Positions 1 to 10,336 of a stretch of DNA of 64,000 bases are shown here, in pieces; position 1 is the stretch's first letter; each line of letters opens with the position of its first letter. This stretch comes from Lachnospiraceae bacterium. Lineage in GTDB: Bacteria; Bacillota; Clostridia; Lachnospirales; Lachnospiraceae. The stretch spans positions 22,781 to 86,780 of the forward strand of contig JAFSTN010000014.1 of the NCBI GenBank assembly GCA_017450485.1. Reading direction: 5' to 3'. The notes beneath the pieces were generated by a model. The model made no database searches. It was not told the origin of the DNA and saw only the letters and a program-made list of their open reading frames with translations. A program made the position numbers and the translations under genes.

Positions 1-10
1 GCGCATTTTA

Positions 11-19
11 TGGTACAAT
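11..19 (+). promoter_or_regulatory. Extended -10 element upstream of purE
   Basis: TGG followed by TACAAT reads as an extended -10 box about 45 bases before the purE start. The -35 region would fall outside the window, so the promoter is only half visible. The purE ribosome site AGGAGA lies at 50-55, nine bases before the start codon. Confidence 0.45.
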
Positions 20-63
20 GTTCAGGAATGTGTTCTAGTATTAGTGTTTAGGAGATTTTTGAC

Positions 64-564
64 ATGCCACAGGTTTCTATAGTCATGGGATCCGATTCCG
101 ATATGAGCGTTATGAGCAAAGCTGCCGAGATGCTCGACCGGTTCGGTATCACCTATGAGATGAAGATCATATCGGCTCATCGTGAGCCCGATATTTTTTT
201 TGAGTACGCACGCACTGCCGAAGAGAGAGGCATACAGGTCATCATAGCCGGTGCCGGTATGGCAGCTCATCTGCCCGGTATGTGTGCCGCACTTTTTCCG
301 CTGCCGGTCATCGGAGTACCGATGCATACCACATCTCTCGGCGGCAGAGATTCCCTGTATTCCATAGTGCAGATGCCGAGCGGCATCCCGGTCGCCACGG
401 TCGCGATAGGGGGCGGCGCCAATGCGGGTATTCTGGCAGCGAAGATCCTGGCTGTATCCGATCCGGAGCTTTTGGCTAAACTGAAAGCTTATTCCGAGGA
501 GATGAAGGCCGGAGTGGAAGCCAAGGATGCGAAGCTTCAGGAAGTCGGATATAAGAACTATTGA
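64..564 (+). CDS. purE: N5-carboxyaminoimidazole ribonucleotide mutase PurE
   Basis: PurE class I (166 residues, the usual length) moves the carboxyl group of N5-CAIR to give CAIR in cytoplasmic purine synthesis. The N-terminus carries the family nucleotide-binding signature (VMGSDSD at about 6-12) and the SAHREPD motif near 38-44. The glycine-rich stretch [12 protein letters not shown] and the LGG segment of the active site follow. Translation starts at ATG 64 after AGGAGA. It opens a four-gene run purE-purM-purN-purD. No purK is visible here, so the N5-CAIR synthase must lie elsewhere or CAIR is made another way. Family assignment is secure; the class I reaction is inferred from sequence type. 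Confidence 0.97.
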   Translation: MPQVSIVMGSDSDMSVMSKAAEMLDRFGITYEMKIISAHREPDIFFEYARTAEERGIQVIIAGAGMAAHLPGMCAALFPLPVIGVPMHTTSLGGRDSLYSIVQMPSGIPVATVAIGGGANAGILAAKILAVSDPELLAKLKAYSEEMKAGVEAKDAKLQEVGYKNY

Positions 565-600
565 TTCTTGTTTTTTGATTCTTGTCAGAAAGGAAAACAC

Positions 601-1626
601 ATGGATTACAAAAGTGCAGGTGTAGACATCGAAGCGGGATACCGCAGTGTCGAACTCATAAAGAAAAGCGTTGCGGAGACGATGCGTCCGGAGGTCCTCG
701 GAGGTCTTGGCGGGTTTGCGGGAGCCTTTTCACTCGAGAAGATCCGGCAGATGGAGGATCCGGTTCTGGTGTCGGGTACTGACGGTGTCGGTACCAAGAT
801 CAAAGCAGCTTTCATCATGGATAAGCATGACACGGTCGGCATCGACTGTGTCGCCATGTGTGTCAACGATATAGCGTGTGCGGGCGGCGAGCCTCTGTTT
901 TTCCTCGACTATATAGCCTGCGGCAAGAATTACCCCGAGAAGATAGCACAGATCGTCGCAGGTGTTGCCGAAGGCTGCAAGCAGTCCGAGGCAGCGCTGA
1001 TAGGCGGTGAGACAGCGGAGCATCCCGGCCTGATGCCCGAGGATGAATATGATCTTGCGGGATTCGCCGTAGGTGTGGTGGACCGTAAGGACATGATCAC
1101 GGGTGAGAGCATACAGGACGGCGATACGCTGGTGGGCATCGCATCGAGCGGGATCCATTCCAACGGTTTCTCACTGATCCGCAAAGTATTCGACATGACG
1201 GAGGAGAGCCTGAACACATATTATGATGAGCTCGGCGCGAAGCTGGGCGATGTGCTTCTGACTCCCACCAGGATATATGTAAAAGCACTGAAGGCTCTGA
1301 GGACTGCCGGTGTGGATATCAAGGGTGCAAGCCATATCACAGGCGGCGGCTTCTACGAGAATGTACCTCGCATGCTTCCCGACGGAACACGCGCGAGCAT
1401 CAGACTTGATTCATTTCCGCGTTTGCCGATATTTGACCTGATTCAGAAAAAAGGAAGTATCGCCGACGAGATGATGTATAACACATATAACTGCGGTCTG
1501 GGCATGGTACTCGCCGTGGATGCATCCGATGCTGAGCGTGCAGTGAGCATATTAAACGAAGCCGGTGAGAAAGCTTACATCGTGGGCAGCGTGATCTCCG
1601 GAGAGAAGGGTGTGGATCTATGCTGA
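601..1626 (+). CDS. purM: Phosphoribosylformylglycinamidine cyclo-ligase (AIR synthetase)
   Basis: PurM uses ATP to close the imidazole ring, turning FGAM into AIR. I set the start at ATG 601 because AAAGGA lies just upstream and the product then begins [13 protein letters not shown], typical of the family; an in-frame ATG at 568 would add 11 residues with no homology. The 341-residue product has the glycine-rich [12 protein letters not shown] segment, the SGTDGVGTK nucleotide motif, the [17 protein letters not shown] core and the late [13 protein letters not shown] motif. Its last codons overlap purN, which implies translational coupling within the pur operon. Confidence 0.97.
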   Translation: MDYKSAGVDIEAGYRSVELIKKSVAETMRPEVLGGLGGFAGAFSLEKIRQMEDPVLVSGTDGVGTKIKAAFIMDKHDTVGIDCVAMCVNDIACAGGEPLFFLDYIACGKNYPEKIAQIVAGVAEGCKQSEAALIGGETAEHPGLMPEDEYDLAGFAVGVVDRKDMITGESIQDGDTLVGIASSGIHSNGFSLIRKVFDMTEESLNTYYDELGAKLGDVLLTPTRIYVKALKALRTAGVDIKGASHITGGGFYENVPRMLPDGTRASIRLDSFPRLPIFDLIQKKGSIADEMMYNTYNCGLGMVLAVDASDAERAVSILNEAGEKAYIVGSVISGEKGVDLC

Positions 1627-2252
1627 GGATCACGGTGCTGGTATCCGGAGGAGGGACCAACCTGCAGGCGATCATAGACGCGATCGCGGCCGGTGACATA
1701 CACAATGCGGGCATTGTCCGCGTGATCAGCAACAACCCCAATGCATATGCACTGACACGTGCGCAGAATGCCGGTATAGAAGCCGTATGCATCTCGCCGA
1801 AGTCATACCCCGACAGAGAACAGTTCCACAAAGCCCTGCTCCGGGCTATAGATGAAGCGGATACCGGTCTGGTGGTCCTTGCAGGATGCATGGTTGTCCT
1901 GCCTGCCGAGTTGATCAGCGCATATCGCGGACGTATCATCAATATACATCCCGCACTTATCCCGTCCTTCTGCGGCAAAGGATTCTACGGACTGCATGTC
2001 CATGAGGAAGTGCTCGCCCGCGGAGTCAAAGTGACGGGAGCAACAGTCCATTTCGTCGATGAAGGCACGGATACCGGACCGATCATTTTGCAGAAGGCCG
2101 TGGAGGTGCATGATGACGATACTCCCGAGACGCTGCAGAGACGTGTCATGGAAGAAGCGGAGTGGAAGATCATGCCGCAGGCGATCGATCTGATCGCGCA
2201 GGGCCGCGTAAGGATTGAAGGCGGCAGAACATTTATCGATCCACAGGATTAG
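1620..2252 (+). CDS. purN: Phosphoribosylglycinamide formyltransferase PurN
   Basis: PurN transfers the formyl group of 10-formyltetrahydrofolate to GAR, giving FGAR. The 210-residue product opens with the [11 protein letters not shown] phosphate-binding loop, has the catalytic Asn/His segment [11 protein letters not shown] near 105-115 and the Asp-containing [10 protein letters not shown] motif near 142-152, matching the known Asn-His-Asp triad. The start codon overlaps the end of purM by seven bases and is preceded by GGAGAGAAGG inside purM. purD follows nine bases after the stop. Nothing in the sequence is aberrant. Confidence 0.96.
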   Translation: MLRITVLVSGGGTNLQAIIDAIAAGDIHNAGIVRVISNNPNAYALTRAQNAGIEAVCISPKSYPDREQFHKALLRAIDEADTGLVVLAGCMVVLPAELISAYRGRIINIHPALIPSFCGKGFYGLHVHEEVLARGVKVTGATVHFVDEGTDTGPIILQKAVEVHDDDTPETLQRRVMEEAEWKIMPQAIDLIAQGRVRIEGGRTFIDPQD

Positions 2253-2261
2253 GAGAAACAT

Positions 2262-3536
2262 ATGAACATTCTTGTAGTAGGAAGCGGCGGCAGAGAGCAT
2301 GCCATAGTTACACAGATAGCACGAAGCCCGAAGGCTGATAAGATATATTGTGCTCCCGGTAATGCGGGCATAGCTCAGCTTGCCGAGTGCGTGCCGATAG
2401 GAGCCATGGAGTTCGACGCTCTGGTGACATTTGCCAAAGAGCATGACGTACAGCTGACCGTAGTCGGCATGGATGATCCGCTCGTCGGCGGTATAGTGGA
2501 TGTGTTCGAGGCAGCTGGATTGAGGGTATTCGGTCCCAACAAGGCCGCAGCTATTCTCGAGGGATCCAAGGCCTTCTCCAAGGATCTGATGAAGAAGTAT
2601 AACATTCCCACCGCTGCATACGAGAATTTCACCGATCCCGGTGAAGCCATAGCATATCTGAAGACCGCACGTTTCCCTATCGTTCTGAAGGCCGACGGCC
2701 TTGCACTGGGCAAAGGCGTGCTGATATGCAATAACCTGCAGGAAGCCGTGGCCGGAGTTAAGACCATCATGCAGGATAAGAAGTTCGGAAGTGCCGGAAA
2801 CATGATGGTGGTCGAGGAGTTCCTGACGGGACGAGAGGTATCGGTTCTGTCATTCGTGGACGGCAAGACCATACGTATCATGGATTCCGCTCAGGATCAC
2901 AAGAGAGCGTATGACGGAGACGAGGGTCCCAATACCGGCGGTATGGGTAATTTCTCACCGAGTCCTTTCTATACCGAAGAGGTGGACGAGTTCTGCCGCA
3001 AGTACATATATCAGGCTACGGTGGATGCGATGGCAGCCGAGCACAGACCGTTTAAGGGGGTTATCTTCTTCGGTCTCATGCTGACCGAGGATGGCCCCAG
3101 AGTGCTTGAGTATAATGCGCGTTTCGGTGATCCGGAAGCTCAGGTCGTTCTGCCCAGGCTCAAGAATGATATCATCGATGTGTTTGAGGCGTGCATAGAC
3201 GGACGCCTCGATGAGATAGAGCTTGAATTTGAATCGGATAAGGCGGCGGTATGTGTGGTTCTCGCCTCTGACGGCTATCCGGTCTCCTATGAGAAGGGCT
3301 TCCCGATAAGCGGACTCGAAGCTTTTGACGGTAAGGATGATTATTATTGCTTCCATGCCGGGACAGCATTTAAAGACGGGCAGATCGTGACTAACGGCGG
3401 ACGTGTACTCGGTATCACCGCCATAGGCTCGGATCTTAAGGAAGCCAGGGCCAAAGCTTACGAAGCGACCGGCTGGGTAAGCTTTGACAACAAATATATG
3501 CGCACGGATATAGGCCACGCCATTGACGAGGTTTAA
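2262..3536 (+). CDS. purD: Phosphoribosylamine-glycine ligase PurD
   Basis: PurD (GAR synthetase) joins glycine to phosphoribosylamine with ATP. The 424-residue product has the N-terminal LVVGSGGREHAI motif, the central ATP-grasp domain (KADGLALGKGV near 144-154) and the metal-binding EYNARFGDPEAQ segment, at normal family length. A clear AGGAGA ribosome site sits six bases before ATG 2262. It is the last pur gene in the run. No terminator hairpin follows; only 43 bases separate it from the SH3-domain gene, so read-through is possible. Confidence 0.97.
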   Translation: MNILVVGSGGREHAIVTQIARSPKADKIYCAPGNAGIAQLAECVPIGAMEFDALVTFAKEHDVQLTVVGMDDPLVGGIVDVFEAAGLRVFGPNKAAAILEGSKAFSKDLMKKYNIPTAAYENFTDPGEAIAYLKTARFPIVLKADGLALGKGVLICNNLQEAVAGVKTIMQDKKFGSAGNMMVVEEFLTGREVSVLSFVDGKTIRIMDSAQDHKRAYDGDEGPNTGGMGNFSPSPFYTEEVDEFCRKYIYQATVDAMAAEHRPFKGVIFFGLMLTEDGPRVLEYNARFGDPEAQVVLPRLKNDIIDVFEACIDGRLDEIELEFESDKAAVCVVLASDGYPVSYEKGFPISGLEAFDGKDDYYCFHAGTAFKDGQIVTNGGRVLGITAIGSDLKEARAKAYEATGWVSFDNKYMRTDIGHAIDEV

Positions 3537-3579
3537 CATCAACATTTATATAGATATTCATTACGGAGGATTATGAATC

Positions 3580-4908
3580 ATGAAGAAACAGCGAATCACT
3601 GTTATCACAGCGAAGCTCCTGGCAGCGGTCATGATGGCTGCGGTAGTATTCGGAACAGGCACTCTCGAGGCCAGAGCCGAATCGACAGGCACAGTCACTG
3701 TGGATAATGCCAAGGTCAGAAGTGATGCATCCACGGATTCATCCACGATAAGCACGCTGGCTAACGGAACCACACTTACCGTAAACGGCGAGAAGACCGA
3801 TTCATCCGGTAACGTCTGGTATCAGGTTACTCTGTCGGATGGTAAGACAGGTTATGTGCGTTCGGATCTGATGAGTGTTACCGAGAGCGCCGATGCCGCG
3901 GACATAGCCGCTGATGCAGATGCAGGTGCAGCCGAGGCCGCCCTGGACAACATTATAACCCCTGTGGCAGGCGGCGTAGATATCTCGGCCATAAGCAATC
4001 CCGATGATGTGACGCCTCAGGATCTTCAGGCTGCGACGATCAATACCAACGGCAAAGTAAGGGCAAATGCATCCACCAGTGATGACATAGTTGCCCAGCT
4101 TTCTCAGGGAACCGAAATGGTCATCTCCGGCTCCAAGCTCGGCAGCGATTCCAAGACCTGGTATTATGTGACATTCGTGGATGGCGGTGCTACGAAGACC
4201 GGTTATATCAGATCCGATCTGGTAGATATAGGCGAAGTGATCGTCATGCCGACGGCGGCTCCCGAAGAACAGCCTGCAGAGGCCGTGGAAGAGGAACCTG
4301 TAGTCGAAGAAGTAAATAACGATTATGAGCTGGTATACACCGATGATGGTACCGGAAATAACGTATGGTGGCTGTATAACCATATAGACAATACACGTGA
4401 GAAACTTCAGGAACTCCTGGATTTCGCAGATTCACAGGCAAGCAAGACCGCAACACTCACAGCTGCCAACCAGAAGCTCAAGATCATATGCATCGTACTC
4501 GGTGCACTGCTCGCCATAGCCATCATAGCCGTGATCATAATGGCGGTTAAGCTGGCAGCAGGCGGATACGATTATGATGACGATGATGACGACGATGACG
4601 AGGATGACGAAGAGGATGATGAACCCGTAAGATCACGTCGCAGCAGCAGAAGCTCACGTCGCAGATATGATGACGACGACGATGACGATAATGATGACGA
4701 TGACGACGAAGAAGAGGAGCGCAGACCGAGAAGGAGAAGCTCCCAGACATCATCACGTGACCGCAACCGTGCTCCCAGACGCAGAGTCGAATATGATGAG
4801 GACGATGATATCAAGGCGGACACTGCACCCAAGAAAAACAAACCCAAGAACTTCATGCTCGATGACGATGACTTCGAGTTTGAGTTCCTGAACATGGATG
4901 ATAAGTGA
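3580..4908 (+). CDS. Membrane protein with two bacterial SH3 domains and an Asp-rich cytoplasmic tail
   Basis: The 442-residue product has a signal peptide or N-terminal anchor (about 1-33) and two bacterial SH3 domains, near 36-103 (VRSDASTDSSTIS, GYVRSDLM) and 150-218 (VRANAST, GYIRSDLV). An acidic linker, a short coiled segment and one membrane helix near 301-323 follow. The tail of roughly 110 residues alternates long Asp runs with Arg/Ser patches. SH3b domains usually bind peptidoglycan, so the likely topology is an extracellular wall-binding part and a charged cytoplasmic tail. What the tail binds is unknown. A GGAGGA site precedes ATG 3580, and clpC begins 35 bases downstream. It could link wall state to a cytoplasmic partner; that is inference. 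Confidence 0.8.
   Translation: MKKQRITVITAKLLAAVMMAAVVFGTGTLEARAESTGTVTVDNAKVRSDASTDSSTISTLANGTTLTVNGEKTDSSGNVWYQVTLSDGKTGYVRSDLMSVTESADAADIAADADAGAAEAALDNIITPVAGGVDISAISNPDDVTPQDLQAATINTNGKVRANASTSDDIVAQLSQGTEMVISGSKLGSDSKTWYYVTFVDGGATKTGYIRSDLVDIGEVIVMPTAAPEEQPAEAVEEEPVVEEVNNDYELVYTDDGTGNNVWWLYNHIDNTREKLQELLDFADSQASKTATLTAANQKLKIICIVLGALLAIAIIAVIIMAVKLAAGGYDYDDDDDDDDEDDEEDDEPVRSRRSSRSSRRRYDDDDDDDNDDDDDEEEERRPRRRSSQTSSRDRNRAPRRRVEYDEDDDIKADTAPKKNKPKNFMLDDDDFEFEFLNMDDK
4576..4719 (+). repeat. GAT/GAC triplet tracts encoding poly-Asp
   Basis: Two runs of GAT/GAC codons (4576-4623 and 4669-4719) separated by an Arg/Ser-coding spacer. They encode the acidic blocks in the tail of the SH3-domain protein. 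Triplet tracts like this can vary in length between strains. On the opposite strand they give spurious Ser-rich and His-rich reading frames. Confidence 0.8.
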
Positions 4909-4943
4909 TCACAAGGTTCCGCTTGATGATATAGAGTATAAAA

Positions 4944-7388
4944 ATGCAACCCGAATATACAGATAAAGCCCGTATAGCTCTGGAACTGGCCAGGCGCGCA
5001 GCCCGCAGCCTGCACCAGAGCTATATCGGAACCGAGCACCTGCTGCTCGGACTCATAAAAGAGAATACAGGCGTAGCCGCCAAGATCCTGATGGATAACG
5101 GCGTAAGCGCAGAGCAGCTGACAGATATGGTGAGCGATCTGTTGTCCCCCGACTCCACGACTCTGCTCGCTGAGAAAAATGATTTCTCACCCAGAGCCCG
5201 TGAGGTACTCGAAGAGGCAGCCAGACAGGCGGAGAGATTCAAAGCCGACCGCGTCGGCACCGAGCATATCCTGCTGGCCATCCTCAAGGAGAACGACAGC
5301 ATAGCTATCAGACTGCTTAACACTATCGGAGTATCCACGCAGAAACTGTACGTAGATACTCTTATCAGTATGGGAGTGGATCCCGCCAGATATAAGGATG
5401 ACCTGAATCAGGTCAATCGCAAGAGCAAAGGTAAAGGCTCCACACTGGAGCAGTACTCCAGAGATCTGACCGCACTCGCCAGAGAGGGTAAGCTTGATCC
5501 CGTTATCGGCAGAAATGATGAGATCCAGCGGGTCATTCAGATCCTCAGCAGACGCACCAAGAACAATCCCTGTCTGATAGGTGAACCGGGAGTAGGCAAG
5601 ACTGCTATAGTAGAAGGTCTGGCGATCCGCATCGTCAACGGTGAAGTTCCTTTCACGGTACAGAACAAGAGAGTCATGACACTCGATCTGTCCGGCATGG
5701 TGGCCGGCTCCAAATACAGAGGCGAGTTTGAAGAGCGCATCAAAAAGGTGATAAGCGAAGTCACCGAGGATGGCAATATCATTCTTTTCCTCGATGAGAT
5801 CCATACACTCATAGGTGCGGGCGGTGCAGAGGGCGCGATCGATGCCTCCAACATACTCAAGCCTTCACTGGCCAGAGGTGAATTACAGCTCATAGGTGCG
5901 ACGACCATCTCGGAGTATCGTAAGTACGTAGAGAAGGATGCCGCTCTCGAGCGCAGATTCCAGCCTGTGACCGTAGAGGAACCCGATAACGAGGAAGCGA
6001 TACGTATCCTGCAGGGTATAGCGCATAAATACGAAGAGCACCATCAGGTGAAGATCACGGATGACGCTCTGGTTGCCGCTGTACAGCTGTCAGCCAGATA
6101 TATCAATGACCGTAATCTGCCCGACAAGGCGATAGATCTGATAGATGAAGCATCGGCTGCGGCTAGGCTGCACACCACTAAGCATCCCAAGAAACTCACG
6201 GATATGGCCGAGGAGATCGAGAAGATCGACAAGCAGATCGAGAGATCGATACGCATGGAAGCCTTTGGGCAGGCAGGCGAACTCAGACGTCACCAGATCG
6301 AGCTCAAGAAGAAATATGAGCGTGCACTCAAGAAATTCGAGTCCGGTGAGCAGGAGAAATACTTCACCGTAACCGAAGAGGATATTGCTTCGGTGGTATC
6401 CATGTGGACCAAGATACCGCTTAACAAGCTCGAGGAAAAAGAGTCAGAGCGCCTTCTTAAACTCGAGGATACACTTCATAAGAGAGTCATCGGCCAGGAG
6501 GAGGCTGTTACCGCACTGGCGAGAGCCATACGCAGAGGCCGTGTGGGATTACAGGATCCGGGTCGCCCTATAGGTTCGTTCCTTTTCCTCGGACCTACGG
6601 GTGTCGGTAAGACCGAGCTGTGCAAGGCTCTGGCAGAGGCCATGTTCGGATCTGAGTCGGCGCTGATCAGAGTGGATATGTCCGAGTATATGGAAGGCCA
6701 CTCGGTATCGAAGATGATAGGATCACCTCCGGGATATGTAGGATTTGATGAGGGAGGCCAGCTCAGCGAGAAGATCAGACGTAATCCGTATTCGGTAGTG
6801 CTGTTCGATGAGATAGAAAAGGCTCATCCCGATGTATTCAATATACTGCTCCAGGTGCTTGATGACGGACATATCACGGATTCGAAGGGACGTAAGGTCA
6901 GCTTCAAGAATACGATCCTCGTCATGACATCCAATGCCGGCGCTCAGAGGATCATGGAACCGAAGAATCTAGGTTTCGGTGCCGGAGATACCGCTGAGAA
7001 GACGTATGACAAGATGAAGTCTTCCGTTATGGAAGAGGTCAAGAAGATATTCAAGCCCGAGTTCATCAACCGTATAGATGAGATCATGGTATTCCATCCT
7101 CTGACACGCGATGATATGACACGCATAGTCACTCTGCTGGCTTCGAATCTGACCTCGAGGTGCAGGACACAGATGGGCATCGAACTGAGCCTGACACCTA
7201 CACTTAAGAAATATATCGTGGATAAGTATTCCGATGCGAAAATGGGAGCGAGACCTCTGAAGAGAGCCATACAGTCTTTCGTTGAAGATGAACTGGCACA
7301 GGAGATACTCGCAGGAAACATACATGAAGGCGATAAGGTGACCGCTACAGTAAGCGGGGGCAAGATTAAGTTTAAAACCGGGAGGTAA
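4944..7388 (+). CDS. clpC: ClpC AAA+ ATPase, unfoldase of the Clp protease
   Basis: ClpC unfolds proteins and feeds them to ClpP. The 814-residue product has two N-terminal Clp repeats (about 1-145), a first AAA+ module with Walker A GEPGVGKT at 213-220, a UVR-type coiled motif near 425-460, a second module with Walker A GPTGVGKT at 550-557, and a C-terminal D2-small domain. The UVR motif separates ClpC from ClpA and ClpB. In many Firmicutes clpC follows ctsR-mcsA-mcsB; none of these is upstream here, where the SH3-domain gene sits instead. The start ATG 4944 has no good ribosome site, but the downstream sequence fits the family N-terminus exactly. Confidence 0.96.
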   Translation: MQPEYTDKARIALELARRAARSLHQSYIGTEHLLLGLIKENTGVAAKILMDNGVSAEQLTDMVSDLLSPDSTTLLAEKNDFSPRAREVLEEAARQAERFKADRVGTEHILLAILKENDSIAIRLLNTIGVSTQKLYVDTLISMGVDPARYKDDLNQVNRKSKGKGSTLEQYSRDLTALAREGKLDPVIGRNDEIQRVIQILSRRTKNNPCLIGEPGVGKTAIVEGLAIRIVNGEVPFTVQNKRVMTLDLSGMVAGSKYRGEFEERIKKVISEVTEDGNIILFLDEIHTLIGAGGAEGAIDASNILKPSLARGELQLIGATTISEYRKYVEKDAALERRFQPVTVEEPDNEEAIRILQGIAHKYEEHHQVKITDDALVAAVQLSARYINDRNLPDKAIDLIDEASAAARLHTTKHPKKLTDMAEEIEKIDKQIERSIRMEAFGQAGELRRHQIELKKKYERALKKFESGEQEKYFTVTEEDIASVVSMWTKIPLNKLEEKESERLLKLEDTLHKRVIGQEEAVTALARAIRRGRVGLQDPGRPIGSFLFLGPTGVGKTELCKALAEAMFGSESALIRVDMSEYMEGHSVSKMIGSPPGYVGFDEGGQLSEKIRRNPYSVVLFDEIEKAHPDVFNILLQVLDDGHITDSKGRKVSFKNTILVMTSNAGAQRIMEPKNLGFGAGDTAEKTYDKMKSSVMEEVKKIFKPEFINRIDEIMVFHPLTRDDMTRIVTLLASNLTSRCRTQMGIELSLTPTLKKYIVDKYSDAKMGARPLKRAIQSFVEDELAQEILAGNIHEGDKVTATVSGGKIKFKTGR

Positions 7389-7393
7389 CTTAA

Positions 7394-7807
7394 ATGGCAG
7401 TGATCGAAGAACTGATCAGAACTGAGAGCGACGGAAAGATAAGCTTTGGTAATCACAGTCTGGCCGAGAAAGCTAAAAAAGAAGACTACGAGAGCGCCGG
7501 TGATATCTACAAAGTAAAGACTTACGGTGCTATGACCAAGCTGGAGAAGAACGGCATGTTTCTGTATGAGTCGGTGCCGGGTACCAGCGTGACAGGGTTC
7601 AATGAGACCGAGGATGGTGTGAGCTTCACGGTTTCCGGTTCGGAAGATGCACAGATCACGGTAGGTCTTCAGGATGATACCGAATATGATGTAACAGTCG
7701 GCGGAGCCGAGGTCGGACGCATGAAGACCAACATGGGCGGTAAGCTGGTCGTATCATTGGAACTCTCGGAAGGATCCGATCAGGAAGTACGTATCGTCAA
7801 GGCATAA
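7394..7807 (+). CDS. Conserved small protein, 'endosialidase'-annotated family in Lachnospiraceae
   Basis: A 137-residue soluble protein with no signal peptide or membrane segment, starting six bases after clpC behind a GGGAGG site. The N-terminal half is helix-forming (MAVIEELIRTESDGKISFG); the C-terminal half is beta-rich, with DGVSFTVSG and MKTNMGGKLVVSLEL segments. From memory, similar proteins are annotated 'endosialidase' in Lachnospiraceae genomes, but I see no glycosidase domain and would not trust the name. The tight spacing to clpC, and radA just downstream, suggest cotranscription. Function unknown. Confidence 0.7.
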   Translation: MAVIEELIRTESDGKISFGNHSLAEKAKKEDYESAGDIYKVKTYGAMTKLEKNGMFLYESVPGTSVTGFNETEDGVSFTVSGSEDAQITVGLQDDTEYDVTVGGAEVGRMKTNMGGKLVVSLELSEGSDQEVRIVKA

Positions 7808-7833
7808 CAGGTATTTCTCCTCGGAGCATTGAT

Positions 7834-9201
7834 ATGGCAAAGAGCAAAAGCGTATTCTTCTGCCAGCAGTGCGGATATGAGTCCGCCAAATGGATGGGAC
7901 AGTGTCCCGCATGCAGGGAGTGGAATACTTTCACTGAGGAGCCTGTGGTCATAAGCACGGGCTCCGGTGCGAAGTCGCGTGTCCGTACCGGACAGGCTCC
8001 CGTACCCAAATCCATATCGGAGATATCAGGTGAGGAAGCACCGCGCATCACTACGGGGATCGGGGAGTTCGATCGAGTCCTCGGAGGAGGTGCTGTTCCG
8101 GGATCATTGATCCTGGTGGGCGGCGATCCGGGTATCGGTAAATCAACACTTCTCCTGCAGACCTGCAGAAATCTCGCAGCGTCGGGCAGGAAAGTATTGT
8201 ATATATCGGGCGAAGAGAGCCTGACACAGATCAGACTACGTGCGGAGAGACTGGGTGACTTCAACGATCATCTGAAACTTCTGTGCGAGACGGATCTGAC
8301 GGCTATAGAAGAATGCATAGCATCCGTCAAACCGGAATGTGTGATCATAGATTCCATACAGACTATGTGCAGTGCGGACGTGACCTCATCGCCGGGATCG
8401 GTATCCCAGGTCAGGGAGTCCACGAATATACTGCTGCGTATAGCCAAGTCCATGGATATAACCGTATTTATAGTCGGACATGTGACCAAAGAAGGTACCG
8501 TAGCCGGCCCCAGAGTCCTGGAACACATGGTGGACACGGTCCTGTATTTTGAGGGCGACAGGCATGCATCATACAGAGTCCTCAGAGGCGTAAAGAACAG
8601 GTTCGGATCGACGAATGAGATCGGTGTATTCGAGATGTCCGGCGGAGGGCTCATCGAAGTGACCAATGCTTCGGCATATATGCTGGAGGGTAGGCCGGAG
8701 GGGGCCAGCGGCAGCGTGGTCGTATGCTCCATGGAGGGTACGAGACCGATATTGCTCGAGATACAGGCGCTGATCACACGCACTTCATTCGGTATGCCCA
8801 GGAGACAGGCGGCCGGAGCCGATTATAACAGGGTGAATCTGCTGATGGCAGTACTTGAGAGACGTACCGGACTGAAACTGTCGGAATGTGATGCCTATGT
8901 GAACCTGACCGGCGGCATCCGGATACAGGAGCCGGCACTCGATCTGGGGATGGCTATGGCCATAGCATCGGGGTTTAAGAACAGACCGGTGGATCCGCAC
9001 ACCGTGGTATTCGGTGAGGTCGGACTCTCGGGTGAGGTCAGGAGCGTGAGCCAGGCCGAAGCCAGAGTCAGGGAAGCAGCCAGACTCGGATTTGACACAT
9101 GTATAATTCCGTTAAGTAATGCGGAGAAGCTCCGCGGGATCAAGGATATAAAGCTGATAGGCGTATCGTCGCTGGATGAGTGTATGCCGCTTATCGGTTA
9201 G
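7834..9201 (+). CDS. radA: DNA repair protein RadA
   Basis: RadA is a RecA-like ATPase that promotes branch migration during recombination. The 455-residue product has an N-terminal zinc finger (CQQC and CPAC), a Walker A GDPGIGKST near 106-114, the RadA signature KNRFGSTNEIG near 253, and a C-terminal Lon-like domain with GGIRIQEPALDL. Length and domain order are normal. In many Firmicutes radA lies near clpC, as it does here. The start ATG 7834 has a modest CTCGGAG site upstream. Confidence 0.96.
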   Translation: MAKSKSVFFCQQCGYESAKWMGQCPACREWNTFTEEPVVISTGSGAKSRVRTGQAPVPKSISEISGEEAPRITTGIGEFDRVLGGGAVPGSLILVGGDPGIGKSTLLLQTCRNLAASGRKVLYISGEESLTQIRLRAERLGDFNDHLKLLCETDLTAIEECIASVKPECVIIDSIQTMCSADVTSSPGSVSQVRESTNILLRIAKSMDITVFIVGHVTKEGTVAGPRVLEHMVDTVLYFEGDRHASYRVLRGVKNRFGSTNEIGVFEMSGGGLIEVTNASAYMLEGRPEGASGSVVVCSMEGTRPILLEIQALITRTSFGMPRRQAAGADYNRVNLLMAVLERRTGLKLSECDAYVNLTGGIRIQEPALDLGMAMAIASGFKNRPVDPHTVVFGEVGLSGEVRSVSQAEARVREAARLGFDTCIIPLSNAEKLRGIKDIKLIGVSSLDECMPLIG

Positions 9202-9210
9202 GATGGAAGT

Positions 9211-10320
9211 TTGGAAGACAGGAAGCAGTGGGCGCGTAAGAATGTGCCCTTCATAATAATAGAACTGATAGCTCTCGCTCTGTCGATAGGTGTACTGTAT
9301 GTGGTCACTTTGACCACTCGGACTGTCAAGAAAGTCGATATTGATCAGAGTAATATAGTGATCAACAGCAGCGCTTCGGACGAACCGGACAACCCGGGAA
9401 ACGGCAGGACCGCCGGCAACGAAACACTAAGTACCGGGACAGGTGTCCGCAATATAGCACTGTTCGGTGTAGACTCCAGAGACGGTAACTTAAGCAAACG
9501 TACCCGCAGCGATACGATGATCATAGCATCGGTCGATCAGGATGCGCATGAGATACGTCTGGTGAGCATCTATCGTGATACGTATCTGAATCTTGGGAAC
9601 GATACATATTCCAAGGCAAATGCCGCATATGCAAAAGGCGGACCCGAGCAGGCCATCAATATGCTGAACATGAATCTGGACCTGGATATAACCGACTATG
9701 TCACAGTGGGTTTCGAAGGGTTATCCGAGGCAGTAGATGCACTCGGCGGAGTGGAAATAGATATAGCTGTCGATGAGATCAGCCACCTGAATAATTACCA
9801 GCGCAGCATGTATGTGAATGAAGACGGTACGGGCGAGCTGAATGAGGATATCATTGAGGTCTATGAGGACGGAATTCAGACTCTGAACGGATTACAGGCC
9901 ACGGCATATTGCCGTATCAGATATACCGCCGGAAATGATTACAAACGTGCCGAGAGGCAGAGAACAGTCATAACCAAGCTGCTCGAGCGTGCGTCTTCAT
10001 CCTCCGTGTCCAAGCTTTCCAAAGCCGCCATGGCCATACTCCCGCATGTGGAAACCTCTCTGCCGGCCGATGAGATCATGAAGCTTCTGGCTTCGGCCTC
10101 GGAATATACGGTGGTCGCTTCCGACGGACTCCCTTTTGAAGCATACCGCTATCCCGCCAAACTGGGCGTGGACGGATGGTGCATAGTGCCTGTCACCCTG
10201 GAGGCAAATGCGAGAGCACTGCATGAACTGCTCTATCCCGGTGTGGAATACACACCGACCGAGCGTGTGTATGAGATTAGTTCATACATATCCGATCATT
10301 GCGCGCCCTATATGCAATAG
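9211..10320 (+). CDS. LytR-CpsA-Psr (LCP) family wall-polymer ligase
   Basis: LCP enzymes transfer undecaprenyl-linked anionic polymers, such as teichoic acid or capsule, to peptidoglycan outside the membrane. The 369-residue product has one N-terminal membrane helix near 14-36, then the LCP domain starting at NIALFGVDSRDG, with the RSDTMIIASV and IYRDTYL motifs that hold the pyrophosphate-binding Arg and Asp residues. The start is TTG at 9211. No upstream in-frame ATG or GTG exists before the stop at 9199, and a GGATGGAAG site precedes the TTG. It lies just after radA and before an ABC exporter. The polymer is unknown. Confidence 0.9.
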   Translation: MEDRKQWARKNVPFIIIELIALALSIGVLYVVTLTTRTVKKVDIDQSNIVINSSASDEPDNPGNGRTAGNETLSTGTGVRNIALFGVDSRDGNLSKRTRSDTMIIASVDQDAHEIRLVSIYRDTYLNLGNDTYSKANAAYAKGGPEQAINMLNMNLDLDITDYVTVGFEGLSEAVDALGGVEIDIAVDEISHLNNYQRSMYVNEDGTGELNEDIIEVYEDGIQTLNGLQATAYCRIRYTAGNDYKRAERQRTVITKLLERASSSSVSKLSKAAMAILPHVETSLPADEIMKLLASASEYTVVASDGLPFEAYRYPAKLGVDGWCIVPVTLEANARALHELLYPGVEYTPTERVYEISSYISDHCAPYMQ

Positions 10321-10336
10321 CCCGCCAAGATAAGTT

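Noticed and set aside
4547-5039. Minus-strand frames rich in Ser or His
   Set aside because: They are the complement of the GAT/GAC tracts and have no start signal or homology.
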